This document shows positions 6,408 through 14,511 of a stretch of DNA of 18,188 bases, one piece after another. The stretch lies in the NCBI GenBank assembly GCA_964573145.1, contig CAZNIM010000016.1:1-18188 (forward strand), in the 5' to 3' direction. Both the position numbers and the translations under genes were made by a program. The first letter of the stretch is position 1, and the number at the start of each line of letters is the position of its first letter. The stretch comes from PWPS01 sp964573145 (GTDB lineage: Bacteria; Patescibacteriota; Minisyncoccia; Minisyncoccales; PWPS01). A model generated the notes under the pieces. That model made no database searches. It was not told where the DNA came from and saw only the letters and a list, made by a program, of their open reading frames with translations.

Positions 6408-7028
6408 TTAGTTTTGTAAAAAATCTTTGAGTTTCATCAGAACGGTTCTCTCGAATCGTTCTTTTTCTTCCAGCTTCTGAGTTATATATTTTTGAGCTTC
6501 TTTAATCTCGGGAATATAGACGTGCTCCAAAGAGTTCACTCTTCTTCTGGTCGCCTCTATTTCTTCGGCAAGAAGTTTAATTTTTTGTTCCAGGGTAGCG
6601 TATTCGAGTATCGAATCAACCAATTCATGAGATTTTTGTAGAGAATCTTTCAGATTCTTATCGGTAATCTTTTTTCCGAAAGAGGTCTCCTTAACCTCTT
6701 TTTTGTTTTTAAACCGATACTCCTCCACCTTGACTCCCATTATATTTTTCCTCTCGGTCTCCAGCCGGGCTTCCGGAATGTGAGCGGTCAGAGCTTTGAT
6801 GTCTTTTTTCCCCAAATTATTTTCCGCTTTCAGATAGCTCATCAATAACCCGGGAACGGTTTCTTCGATATCCTCTCTCAGCTTTTGTAATTCTTTAACT
6901 CGAGATAAAAATTCCTGAATAAGACTGTCGAGCTTATTTTTTAAAAGCCCATGCCCCGATTGGGCAACTTTCAGTTGCTTTTTGAGTTTAAGAAGTTCTT
7001 GTCTGGTGGGATTAATCTTCTTTTTCAT
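6408..7028 (-). CDS. ntpD: V-type ATPase subunit D (central rotor shaft)
   Basis: The 206-residue product forms, with F, the rotating central shaft inside the A3B3 head, transmitting torque to the c-ring. The N-terminal NPTRQELLKLKKQLKVAQ and the following SGHGLLKNKLD stretch are the family signature. Long N- and C-terminal helices form the antiparallel coiled coil, and the length is normal for bacterial D subunits. The ATG (7028) lies inside the end of the B gene, overlapping it by 17 bases in another frame, which suggests translational coupling. It is the last gene of the operon, and a terminator follows within 20 bases of the TAA (6410-6408). The symbol follows the Enterococcus naming. Confidence 0.95.
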   Translation of the reverse strand: MKKKINPTRQELLKLKKQLKVAQSGHGLLKNKLDSLIQEFLSRVKELQKLREDIEETVPGLLMSYLKAENNLGKKDIKALTAHIPEARLETERKNIMGVKVEEYRFKNKKEVKETSFGKKITDKNLKDSLQKSHELVDSILEYATLEQKIKLLAEEIEATRRRVNSLEHVYIPEIKEAQKYITQKLEEKERFERTVLMKLKDFLQN

Positions 7029-8382
7029 CGAGATATTTCTCTATTTTTTCCTCTTTTATTCTCTTGAGCTCTTTTCGAGGTAAAATGTCAACTATTTCCC
7101 ATCCGATATCGAGAGTTTCTTCAATGGTTCTATTTTCGGTATCCTCTTGAGTTAAGAACTTTTCTTCAAAGAGATCGGAAAACTTCAAGTAAGACTTGTC
7201 GGTGTCGGAAAGAGCAGATTCACCGAGAATGGTCGCCAATTCCTTGACTTCTTGACCACGAGCATAAGATGCAAAGAGTTGGTTGGCCAATCCGTCATGA
7301 TCGTCACGAGTTTTTCCTTCCCCTATTCCTTTATCTCTAAGTCTGGAAAGGCTGGGTAAAACATCAATCGGAGGATAAATTCCCGATTGGTGAAGGTTTC
7401 TGGAAACCATAATTTGTCCTTCGGTAATGTATCCGGTCAAGTCGGGAATAGGATGAGTCTTATCATCTTCCGGCATCGTCAAAATCGGAATTTGAGTTAT
7501 CGATCCCGGTTTTCCTTGAATCATTCCCGCTCTTTCATAAATGCTGGCCAAATCGGTATAGAGATAACCGGGATATCCTCTTCGTCCGGGAACCTCTTTT
7601 CTGGCCGCCGAAATTTCTCTGAGTGCTTCACAATAATTGGTCATATCGGTCAGAATAACCAAAACGTCGTATCCCTTTTCAAAAGCGAGATACTCGGCAG
7701 CGGTCAAAGCCATTCGAGGAAGAGTTACTCTTTCAATCACCGGGTCGTCGGCAGTATTCAAAAAGAGAATCGATCTGTCCAAAGCACCACTTTTTTCCAA
7801 TTCATTTACAAAAAATCTCGATTCTTCAAAAGTTATTCCCATCGCTCCGAAAACCACGGAAAAATCACCTTCCATGTCGGCTTGTCGCGCAATCTGAGTA
7901 GCAATCTTGGAGTGAGGAAGTCCGGCTCCGGAAAAAATGGGGAGCTTTTGCCCTCTGACCAAAGTATTCAGTCCGTCAATCGCCGAAATTCCGGTTTGAA
8001 CGAAATCATCGGGAAATTCTCTGGAAAAAGGATTCATCGGATTTCCGTTTATATCCAAAGATTTGTCGGCGATAGGTTCGGGGTGTCCGTCCAAAGGCTT
8101 TCCGGATCCGTCAAAAATTCTACCGAGCATATCGATGCTGACATCAATCTTCATCGTCTCCCCTAAAAAGACGGCTTCCGCTTCTTCAAGTTCCATTCCT
8201 CTGGTTTCGGTAAACATTTGAACCAGAGCTTTTCCTTTGGAAGCTTCCAATACTCGCCCCATCCTCTCTTCTCCGTCGGCGGTTTTAACTTTCACCAGCT
8301 CTTCGTAACTGACCTTCTTTACTCCGTCAACGAGGACCAGTGAGCCGACGATCTCTTTTAATCCTTTATATTTTACAGACAT
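7012..8382 (-). CDS. ntpB: V-type ATPase subunit B (non-catalytic head subunit)
   Basis: The 456-residue product alternates with subunit A in the soluble hexamer and contributes the arginine finger to the catalytic site. Where a Walker A would lie it has SGAGLPHSK (151-159), the degenerate P-loop typical of B subunits. The later segments SRFFVNELEKSGAL, PGYLYTDLASIYERAG and SLSRLRDKGIGEGKTRDDH are also diagnostic, the last including the likely arginine finger. Length is normal. The ATG (8382) is 10 bases after the A gene and is preceded by A/T-rich sequence with no Shine-Dalgarno. The C-terminal end overlaps the D gene by 17 bases. Confidence 0.97.
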   Translation of the reverse strand: MSVKYKGLKEIVGSLVLVDGVKKVSYEELVKVKTADGEERMGRVLEASKGKALVQMFTETRGMELEEAEAVFLGETMKIDVSIDMLGRIFDGSGKPLDGHPEPIADKSLDINGNPMNPFSREFPDDFVQTGISAIDGLNTLVRGQKLPIFSGAGLPHSKIATQIARQADMEGDFSVVFGAMGITFEESRFFVNELEKSGALDRSILFLNTADDPVIERVTLPRMALTAAEYLAFEKGYDVLVILTDMTNYCEALREISAARKEVPGRRGYPGYLYTDLASIYERAGMIQGKPGSITQIPILTMPEDDKTHPIPDLTGYITEGQIMVSRNLHQSGIYPPIDVLPSLSRLRDKGIGEGKTRDDHDGLANQLFASYARGQEVKELATILGESALSDTDKSYLKFSDLFEEKFLTQEDTENRTIEETLDIGWEIVDILPRKELKRIKEEKIEKYLDEKED

Positions 8383-8392
8383 ATCTTTTTAT

Positions 8393-10096
8393 TTATTTAT
8401 CTTCTGCGAACTTAATTTTGGCAAGTTCGTCCTTTTCTTCAAGTTCAAAAACTTCTTCAACCGAAGATCCGGCTTCGAGCATCTCTTTTCCTTTTCTGTA
8501 GAAGTCGATTATTTTACCGATCATCTTCGCTTGCTTTTTCAGAGAAGAAAAGGTGTCGATGTCATCAAAAGCGTTCTGCATCAAAAAGTCTTCTCTGATT
8601 ATCTTGGCGGTTTCCATAACCAGTTTATCTTCCGGAGAAAGAGCTTCAAATCCGACCAATCGAACAATCTCTTCCAAATCGGCTTCTTTGGACAAGATTC
8701 TCATCGCTTCTATCCTGTTTCTTCTGAAATCGGGGCCCAAATTCTCATCCAGGTACTCAGCCATATCTTCAGTATAAAGGGAGTAACTGTTAAGCCAATC
8801 GATAGCCGGGAAGTGTCTTGCGTTAGCCAATTCGTCATCAAGGCTCCAAAATACCTTTGTAGTTCTTAAAGTGTTTTGAGTTACCGGTTCGGAAAGGTCA
8901 CCTCCGGGTGGAGAAACGGCTCCGATTACGGTCAAAGATCCTCTTTCTTCTTTTCCTTTACAGACAACTTGACCGGCTCTCTCATAAAAGGCGGCGATTC
9001 TCGATCCGAGATAAGCGGGATATCCTTCTTCACCAGGCATCTCTTCAAGTCGAGCGGACATTTCTCTTAAGGCTTCGGCCCATCTACTGGTCGAGTCGGC
9101 CATCAGAGCAACGTCGAGTCCCATGTCTCTGAAGTACTCTCCGATCGTAATTCCGGTATAAACACTCGCCTCTCTGGCGGCTACCGGCATGTTGGAAGTG
9201 TTGGCGATAAGAACTGTTCTTTCCATAAGCGGGTTTCCACTACGCGGGTCTTCGAGCTCGGGAAATTCTTGAAGTACTTCGGTCATTTCATTACCACGTT
9301 CACCACATCCGATAAAGATAATTACATCGGCATCGGACCACTTGGCCAACTGATGCTGAATAACGGTTTTTCCACTTCCGAAAGGTCCGGGAACACTGGC
9401 GGCTCCCCCTTTGGCGACCGGGAAAAAGGTATCGATTACTCGTTGTCCGGTTACCAGCGGAGTTTCGGGAAGTAATTTTTCTTTTGTCGGTCGCGGACTT
9501 CTAATCGGCCAACGGTGAGCGAGCTTCAATTCCTTTTCACCCTGCTTGGTCTTAACGACGGCGACCGTTTCGGTAATGTTAAAAGATCCTTTGTTGATAG
9601 TGATGATTTTTCCTTCTTCAATTTCGGGAGGAACCATCACTTTATGAGTTATGGTTTTACTTTCGGGAACGGTTCCGATAACTTGTCCGGCGGTAACGGT
9701 GTCACCTTCGGAAACGGTCGGAGTAAAGTCCCATTTTTTAGTTTCATCAAGGGCGGGAACCTCCACTCCTCTGGTAATAAAATTACCGGACTTTTCAGCA
9801 ATTGCGGAAAGCGGTCGTTGAATTCCATCATAAATTGAACTTAAAAGCCCGGGTCCTAAAAGAACAGAGAGTTGTCTACCCGTTCTTTCAACCGGTTCAC
9901 CCGGTCCGACGCCAGCGGTCTCTTCGTAAACCTGAATCGAAGCCTCACCTCCTCTCATTTCGATAATTTCACCGGATAGCCTTTCGTCTCCAACACGAAC
10001 AACTTCGTAAATAGAAGCTCCCTCCATTCCCTCGGCAACGACCAGCGGTCCGGATACTTTTGTTATTACTCCCTTTTTCTTATCACTTGTACTCAT
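8393..10096 (-). CDS. ntpA: V-type ATPase subunit A (catalytic)
   Basis: This 567-residue subunit binds and hydrolyses ATP. It has a beta-barrel N-terminal domain, then the non-homologous insert unique to A subunits (about 110-200). The Walker A is GPFGSGKT (237-244, catalytic Lys243). CGERGNEM follows, with Glu266 as the expected catalytic base. The Walker B region is in LMADSTSRWAEALRE, followed by PGEEGYPAYLGSRIA. All key residues are present and the length is somewhat below the 580-590 usual for bacteria. The gene starts 15 bases after F and ends 10 bases before B. The leader before the ATG is A/T-rich with no Shine-Dalgarno. Confidence 0.98.
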   Translation of the reverse strand: MSTSDKKKGVITKVSGPLVVAEGMEGASIYEVVRVGDERLSGEIIEMRGGEASIQVYEETAGVGPGEPVERTGRQLSVLLGPGLLSSIYDGIQRPLSAIAEKSGNFITRGVEVPALDETKKWDFTPTVSEGDTVTAGQVIGTVPESKTITHKVMVPPEIEEGKIITINKGSFNITETVAVVKTKQGEKELKLAHRWPIRSPRPTKEKLLPETPLVTGQRVIDTFFPVAKGGAASVPGPFGSGKTVIQHQLAKWSDADVIIFIGCGERGNEMTEVLQEFPELEDPRSGNPLMERTVLIANTSNMPVAAREASVYTGITIGEYFRDMGLDVALMADSTSRWAEALREMSARLEEMPGEEGYPAYLGSRIAAFYERAGQVVCKGKEERGSLTVIGAVSPPGGDLSEPVTQNTLRTTKVFWSLDDELANARHFPAIDWLNSYSLYTEDMAEYLDENLGPDFRRNRIEAMRILSKEADLEEIVRLVGFEALSPEDKLVMETAKIIREDFLMQNAFDDIDTFSSLKKQAKMIGKIIDFYRKGKEMLEAGSSVEEVFELEEKDELAKIKFAEDK

Positions 10097-10111
10097 ATTT
10101 TTTAACTTTAA

Positions 10112-10402
10112 TTATTTTGAATCCAAAAATGAAGTGGAAACGGCACCTCCGAGCGCTTTTTCGACCTGCTCTTTAAGAGCCGTTTTGGTCTTCTTTTCTT
10201 TAAGTCCCGGCAAGACGACAACTCCCAACCCACCGGAAGATATTAAATCTTCAGTGGTGAGTATCAAGTCGAAATCTTCTTTCTGGAGCTTGTCGATAAG
10301 CTCTCTTGTTTCCTGTTCATTTTCAGCTTCAAAACAGCTGAATCCCAGAAGGGAAAAAACTTGATAATAACTCTTTAGTCCGATAAAAGCTACTTTTTTC
10401 AT
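10112..10402 (-). CDS. V-type ATPase subunit F (central shaft; called G in Enterococcus)
   Basis: A 96-residue protein of normal size that binds subunit D in the rotating shaft. It starts KKVAFIGLKSYYQVFSLLGF, the Rossmann-like first strand and helix of the family. DLILTTEDLI and the short strand VVVLPG follow in the expected order. The position between C and A matches the usual operon order. The ATG overlaps the TGA of the C gene by four bases (ATGA, 10402-10399), a common sign of coupled translation. Confidence 0.9.
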   Translation of the reverse strand: MKKVAFIGLKSYYQVFSLLGFSCFEAENEQETRELIDKLQKEDFDLILTTEDLISSGGLGVVVLPGLKEKKTKTALKEQVEKALGGAVSTSFLDSK

Positions 10403-11112
10403 AAAGCTTTTATATCTTCAATCATTTTTTTAATTTCGACCGGCTTCAACCCGATCTCTTTCCCGGTCATTATCGTTCTGATTATCTTTTCCGCTTTCCA
10501 TTTTTTCATAAAAAAGGCCAAAATCGGAGCCAATCCTTCGTTTTTCTTGCAATTTTCAGCTATAAAATCATCTTCTATCTTTTGTAAGTCGGATTTTTCA
10601 CTCTCAAGACTCTCTTTGTAATGGCTTAAAAAGCGAGCTACTTCTTTTTCTTTTCCGCCGAATTTTTCCAATCTTCCCAAGTAAACCTCAAAGATGTAAT
10701 CATCCATTTCGGCCGGAGTTTCGAACTCTTTCGCCTCTTCGATTTCCAAGCTGAAATAATCTTGTAGTTCTTTTTCGGATTTACCCCAAGTCAGAAGAGG
10801 GCCGGCATCATAATTGAAGAGTGTATCTTTTAAAAATATTCTCAAATTAACGATGTCCGCTCTGAGTGAATAAAGGTCAACAAGCTGACCGGCCCCCATT
10901 CTTTCCAGTTCTCGGGCAAAAAATTCTTTTTCACTTTCGAATATCTTTTCCAAGGACTTGGTTTCCAAAGCCCACTTACCGTAATCGGTATCCTGAAGAA
11001 CTTCAAAGGCCTTTTTCCAGTCGGAACTGTTTATCATTCTGTCAAAGTCAACCGAATCGGCGACATGCTTTTCAATAGCGTTGAAGTAAGAATTTAGAAA
11101 AAGATATTTCAT
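10399..11112 (-). CDS. ntpC: V-type ATPase subunit C (d), unusually short
   Basis: This subunit is the funnel that links the central shaft to the c-ring. Homologues in Thermus and Enterococcus have about 320-340 residues in three related helical bundles. This one has 237. The N-terminal part (VLQDTDYGKW, then LYSLRADIVNLRIFLKD) and the C-terminal part (APILAFFMKKWKAEKIIRTI, then MTGKEIGL) are recognisable. About 85-100 residues appear to be missing between them, roughly one bundle. The frame is intact, so this looks like a family variant, not a broken gene. The ATG is one base after the E stop, and the TGA overlaps the F start. Confidence 0.85.
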   Translation of the reverse strand: MKYLFLNSYFNAIEKHVADSVDFDRMINSSDWKKAFEVLQDTDYGKWALETKSLEKIFESEKEFFARELERMGAGQLVDLYSLRADIVNLRIFLKDTLFNYDAGPLLTWGKSEKELQDYFSLEIEEAKEFETPAEMDDYIFEVYLGRLEKFGGKEKEVARFLSHYKESLESEKSDLQKIEDDFIAENCKKNEGLAPILAFFMKKWKAEKIIRTIMTGKEIGLKPVEIKKMIEDIKAL

Positions 11113-11113
11113 A

Positions 11114-11689
11114 CTACTCGTTAAATAGAAGATTAACCAGCTCTTTTCTCTCTTTTTTAATTTTAGAGCTCAGAATATCGTCCAAAGTTATCGAAACCGA
11201 CCAACGGTCTCCGGAAAAGAGAAATCCTTCCTTAAATTCAAGATCTTTTTCTTCCGGGCTTTTTTCAATCCCCGCCTCTTTTAAGATCGGTTCCAGCTCT
11301 TTCTTCTTTCCTTTCGGTACTGAAATTTGAGAAGCGTCTTTCAACAAATCTTTCTCTTTCTTTATTCTCTTCAAATAAATTTCAGCTTTTTCCTTTTCGG
11401 ATAGATTTTCCAGATCCTCCAAAGCTTTCTCTTTAGCCTCTTCAAGAAGCTCTTTCTTTAGCTCCAGCCTTTCCATCTGCAAATCAAACTCCTCGGTCCG
11501 AAGCTTTTTGGAAAAAAACTCCTGCCGTTTTTCGGAGTAACGATTATCGAGATCGCTTTTCAAATCTTCATATTCCTTCTTCTTTCTTTCTTTGATTTCA
11601 TCAAGCCTTTCTTGATGCTCTTTTTTCATCTCGATTTCCCGTTGCCTCCTTTTGTCTTTAACTTTTGCTAATAGATCTTCAAGTGGCAT
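11114..11689 (-). CDS. ntpE: V-type ATPase subunit E (peripheral stalk)
   Basis: The 191-residue product pairs with the H/G subunit to form the outer stalk that holds the head still. The N-terminal two thirds is a charged coiled coil (about residues 1-105, e.g. KDKRRQREIEMKKEHQERLD). A globular C-terminal domain ends in a short strand-rich stretch, GDRWSVSITLDDIL, which docks onto the head. Sequence conservation in this family is weak, so the call rests on size, architecture and the place between K and C. The ATG is six bases after the K gene and has no Shine-Dalgarno. The TAG stop is one base before C. Confidence 0.88.
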   Translation of the reverse strand: MPLEDLLAKVKDKRRQREIEMKKEHQERLDEIKERKKKEYEDLKSDLDNRYSEKRQEFFSKKLRTEEFDLQMERLELKKELLEEAKEKALEDLENLSEKEKAEIYLKRIKKEKDLLKDASQISVPKGKKKELEPILKEAGIEKSPEEKDLEFKEGFLFSGDRWSVSITLDDILSSKIKKERKELVNLLFNE

Positions 11690-11695
11690 GGTTTA

Positions 11696-12169
11696 TTAAA
11701 CTGTTATTCCGTTAAGAATAAGAATGGTTAAAAGCAGAGCGATAACCGCGTAAGTCTCAACCATAGCGGAAAGAATAATCGCTTTACCGGCTTCTTCCGG
11801 CTTTTTAGCCAAAGTTGATATTCCGGCAACAGATACCTTTCCTTGAAAAACAGCGGAAAGAAGTCCGGCGAGAGTAATCGGAATACAGGCCAAAAGAATT
11901 TGCCATCCGACCTCGGGAGTGACGGCAACTACCTCCTCACCGAAGAGTCCGGCTTGCTGAAGAACCAGTACGGCGGCCAAAAATCCGTAAATACCCTGAG
12001 TTCCCGGAAGTACTTGTAAAAGAAGTGCCTTACCGAACTTTTCAGGTTCTTCGGAGATGAGTCCCGCTGCCGATCTTCCCACTTCGGAAAGTGCGATTGC
12101 GGAACCTATACAAGGAAGCGTTACGGCCAAGCCGGCTCCCAGAATTGCAAGAATAAGTCCTATTTCCAT
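11696..12169 (-). CDS. ntpK: V-type ATPase proteolipid subunit K (c-ring), predicted Na+-binding
   Basis: The 157-residue product has four membrane helices made of two fused hairpins. It forms the rotating ring in the membrane. The first hairpin carries LPGTQGIYG and the second FQGKV and MVETYA. By alignment with Enterococcus hirae NtpK, the Na+ ligands Leu61, Thr64, Gln65, Gln110 and Glu139 correspond to Leu54, Thr57, Gln58, Gln109 and Glu138 here, all conserved. Coupling to sodium is therefore inferred. The first hairpin has no membrane carboxylate, so each four-helix protomer carries one ion. It lies 51 bases after subunit I, the largest gap in the operon, with a possible hairpin. Confidence 0.96.
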   Translation of the reverse strand: MEIGLILAILGAGLAVTLPCIGSAIALSEVGRSAAGLISEEPEKFGKALLLQVLPGTQGIYGFLAAVLVLQQAGLFGEEVVAVTPEVGWQILLACIPITLAGLLSAVFQGKVSVAGISTLAKKPEEAGKAIILSAMVETYAVIALLLTILILNGITV

Positions 12170-12177
12170 CTTTTTGG

Positions 12178-12222
12178 GATTCGGTGCATTTTCGAATCTT
12201 TAAAGAATCGATACCCCGAATC
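12178..12222 (-). promoter_or_regulatory. Possible RNA hairpin between subunit I and K genes
   Basis: GATTCGG at the stop codon of I (12222-12216) pairs with CCGAATC (12184-12178) shortly before the K start codon, with a loop of about 31 bases containing the 10-bp palindrome TCTTTAAAGA. It might tune translation or mRNA stability so that K, needed in many copies, is made in excess. The stem is short, so this is tentative. Confidence 0.3.
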
Positions 12223-14125
12223 AGTTACTTTTAATAATTTCAATGAATCGGCCCCGTTTTGAAAAGGGCTTGAATCTTCTTCCTCCTCCTTCCATGAATT
12301 TGGAGAAGAATTCGACAAACTGAAGTCGAGCGGCATGAATAAAGCTACTCAAAGCATTGATGAGTAAATTAGCGACATGCCCGAAGATCAAAACGAATCC
12401 GGCGACGGCAATACCAAGTCCCGTTACCGGAATCATCTCCATAAATATGGAAGCAATCATGTTGATTGTCATGGCGATGATTCCCGTAGCAAGACCGAGA
12501 GCCAAAAGACGCGAATAAGAAAGGACATCACTGAAGTAACCGATAAGGTCATAAACCGATCCGAACCCGGATAAAATTCTCTTGAAAGGGTTTTTGTCTT
12601 TGGAAAAGATTATATTCAGGGCCATCATCAGTAAAACGGAGCCCAAAAGAACAAAGATCTCTCCGATTAAAACAAAAGCGCCGATGCCGAGAAAAAAGAC
12701 AACCGACCCTCCTTTGGATCCGAAGGCGGTAGCGTAATCACCTTGTTTATAATTCCAAGAAAGTCCGATAAGTAGACCGACGAATACTTGAATTATTCCC
12801 AAAACGGATACCAGATAAAGAACTTCTATCGGGTCGGCAACGGCATCAACTATTCGATAATCGGCGAAAAGATCGGTTCCGAAAAATGTACCCGTTAAAA
12901 TTCCGGCAAAAACGGTAAAGAGTCCGGCAATAATAAAGAGGTTGAAAAAAGCTTTGGAGTCTTCCAATTTTCTTCCCATCAGATAAGAAATAGCGATAAG
13001 TAAGATTCCGTAACCGGCATCGGAAAGAGCCAGTCCGAAGGCAACAGCAAAAAAGGGGGCCAAAAAGGGTGTCGGATCGGGTTCGTCCGATTTGGGTGAG
13101 CCGTAGACACCGGTAACCACCTCAAAGCTTTCCATTAAACTTTTATTCTCGACCAGAACGGGAGGGGTCTCTCCCTCTTCAAGATCGAGGTCGTCAATTA
13201 AAACGTAAGGGCTTATCTTTTTTATTCTTTTTTTCAAGCGTTCGGCTTCGGAAGAAAGAACCCAGGCCTTGAGTCGAAAGTAATTTTCAGTCTTTTCTCC
13301 ATCATCAAAAGCCTCAACTTTATCCAACTCCCATCGGTACCAATCTATAAGCGCCTCAACCTTGGGAATGATTTCGGCGAGCTCTTCGGCTTTCTCAATT
13401 TTTCTTACCTTTTTCCTTTTCAACTCTTCAATTTCACTCTTTTTTTCTTTTAAAAGTTCAGCCGGTGGTCTGTTCCAATTGAATTCTTCCTCCTTGGCTC
13501 CGAGATCCTTAACCAGATCAACCAAATCGGAGTCTTCTCGGGGATAAACCATATAGAATCCAGACCGGGATTTTTGAACCCCTCCCCACTTTATAAAAAA
13601 GAAAATACTCTTTTTTCTAAGAGTGTCCAAAAGCTGATCCTTTTTCTCAGTGGCGATTGATCCGATAAAAATTTCAAAATCGTTAAATCCTTCAAAATCG
13701 GTTTCGGTGATTCCGGAAAATTTTTCCAGTTCGAAAACTTCACGAGTTAAGCTTTCCAGCTTTGATTCAATATGATTTAAGCTTTTTTCCAAGTTTTGAG
13801 CTTCGGAGACGATCTTGTCAGCGGTTTCCGAATCGGCCAGATTGCCAACTTCTTTCAAGGTATATTTGTCTTTGACCGGAAAAAAACTGTCGATAAGATT
13901 GCTTGCAAAGCTCTCTTTTTCTTTAAAGCGAGAGAGAAAGGAGGCGGCGAACCGCATCTCGGCAAGCTTGAGCTCGATATCGCTCTTTTTAGCGTCGACT
14001 TCTCCGGTCGAAGCTTCATCCGAAGAGATGATCTCTACACTTCCATCGAGTTGAAGTTCTTCGAGAATCTCTTCTCGCCTTTCTTTCAAGGCAATAATTT
14101 CAACTTTTTTCGCCGAAAGATTCAT
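12221..14125 (-). CDS. ntpI: V-type ATPase subunit I (a), membrane stator with ion half-channels
   Basis: The 634-residue product has a cytoplasmic N-terminal half (about 1-350) with two coiled-coil arms (about 100-135 and 225-260). A membrane domain of seven or eight helices (about 353-600) follows. DVLSYSRLLALGLATG includes Arg539, the conserved arginine that faces the c-ring and releases the ion from its carboxylate. The downstream GHVANLLINALSSFIHAARL and the final GGGRRFKPF are also typical, and the length is normal. The ATG overlaps the TGA of the H gene (ATGA, 14125-14122). The subunit provides the two half-channels, while ion choice is set mainly by subunit K. Confidence 0.96.
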   Translation of the reverse strand: MNLSAKKVEIIALKERREEILEELQLDGSVEIISSDEASTGEVDAKKSDIELKLAEMRFAASFLSRFKEKESFASNLIDSFFPVKDKYTLKEVGNLADSETADKIVSEAQNLEKSLNHIESKLESLTREVFELEKFSGITETDFEGFNDFEIFIGSIATEKKDQLLDTLRKKSIFFFIKWGGVQKSRSGFYMVYPREDSDLVDLVKDLGAKEEEFNWNRPPAELLKEKKSEIEELKRKKVRKIEKAEELAEIIPKVEALIDWYRWELDKVEAFDDGEKTENYFRLKAWVLSSEAERLKKRIKKISPYVLIDDLDLEEGETPPVLVENKSLMESFEVVTGVYGSPKSDEPDPTPFLAPFFAVAFGLALSDAGYGILLIAISYLMGRKLEDSKAFFNLFIIAGLFTVFAGILTGTFFGTDLFADYRIVDAVADPIEVLYLVSVLGIIQVFVGLLIGLSWNYKQGDYATAFGSKGGSVVFFLGIGAFVLIGEIFVLLGSVLLMMALNIIFSKDKNPFKRILSGFGSVYDLIGYFSDVLSYSRLLALGLATGIIAMTINMIASIFMEMIPVTGLGIAVAGFVLIFGHVANLLINALSSFIHAARLQFVEFFSKFMEGGGRRFKPFSKRGRFIEIIKSN

Positions 14126-14427
14126 GACAGATTATCCAAAATTTTCCTACGGAAAGAATCCAGATTACTTTCGTAGCTTTTTTTTATCTTTTTAATTTCT
14201 TCTTGATGTTTTTTTAAAAGTTCCTCCTTTTTTTTATCCAATTCCGGCTTAATATCCTCCTCGAGAGCGGCCATCTTCAAAGCATGATCCTTTTCCAGCT
14301 TCTCCATCTTCCGATCCCATTCCTTTTCCAGCTCCACCTCTTTCTGTTTAAGGTCCTCCTCAATCTCTTCGAGCCTCTCTTGGGCCTCCTTCTCGGCTTT
14401 TTTTATCTGACTTAAAGAATCTTGCAT
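14122..14427 (-). CDS. V-type ATPase peripheral-stalk subunit H/G
   Basis: This 101-residue protein is almost wholly a charged coiled coil (KKAEKEAQERLEEIEEDL and onward). It is called G in Thermus, F in Enterococcus and H in archaea, and forms the outer stalk with subunit E. Recognition rests on size, coiled-coil character and its place as the first gene, directly before subunit I as in Thermus. The ATG at 14427 follows an A/T-rich leader without a Shine-Dalgarno. A short out-of-frame frame (MNEILSICKIL) begins upstream and overlaps the start, but nothing suggests that it is used. The TGA overlaps the next ATG. Confidence 0.88.
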   Translation of the reverse strand: MQDSLSQIKKAEKEAQERLEEIEEDLKQKEVELEKEWDRKMEKLEKDHALKMAALEEDIKPELDKKKEELLKKHQEEIKKIKKSYESNLDSFRRKILDNLS

Positions 14428-14465
14428 ATCGATAAAATTTCATTCATTTTAATTAAAGCGTCTTA

Positions 14466-14494
14466 ATCATAACACTCGACAGTTTAAAAATCAA
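14466..14494 (-). promoter_or_regulatory. Promoter of the V-ATPase operon
   Basis: The -35 TTGATT (14494-14489), a 17-base spacer and the extended -10 TGT-TATGAT (-10 at 14471-14466) place the transcript start about 30 bases before the H start codon. ACAGT and ACTGT form a small inverted repeat across the -35 (about 14479-14500), a possible operator. No terminator is seen after the RNase R gene upstream, so read-through is also possible. Confidence 0.7.
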
Positions 14495-14511
14495 GACTGT
14501 TTTTAAAGCTT

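Noticed and set aside
7387..8166. 259-codon open frame on the + strand
   Set aside because: It is antisense to the well-conserved V-ATPase subunit B gene and has no start signal or recognisable domain.
866..14125. Alternative code with UGA read as glycine
   Set aside because: TGA serves as the stop at the expected ends of DUF389, subunits H, I and C, and the 89-residue gene, with overlaps to the next ATG.
14400..14450. Short upstream frame MNEILSICKIL before the V-ATPase H gene
   Set aside because: It has no ribosome-binding site and no attenuator-like structure or codon bias, so there is no reason to call it a leader peptide.
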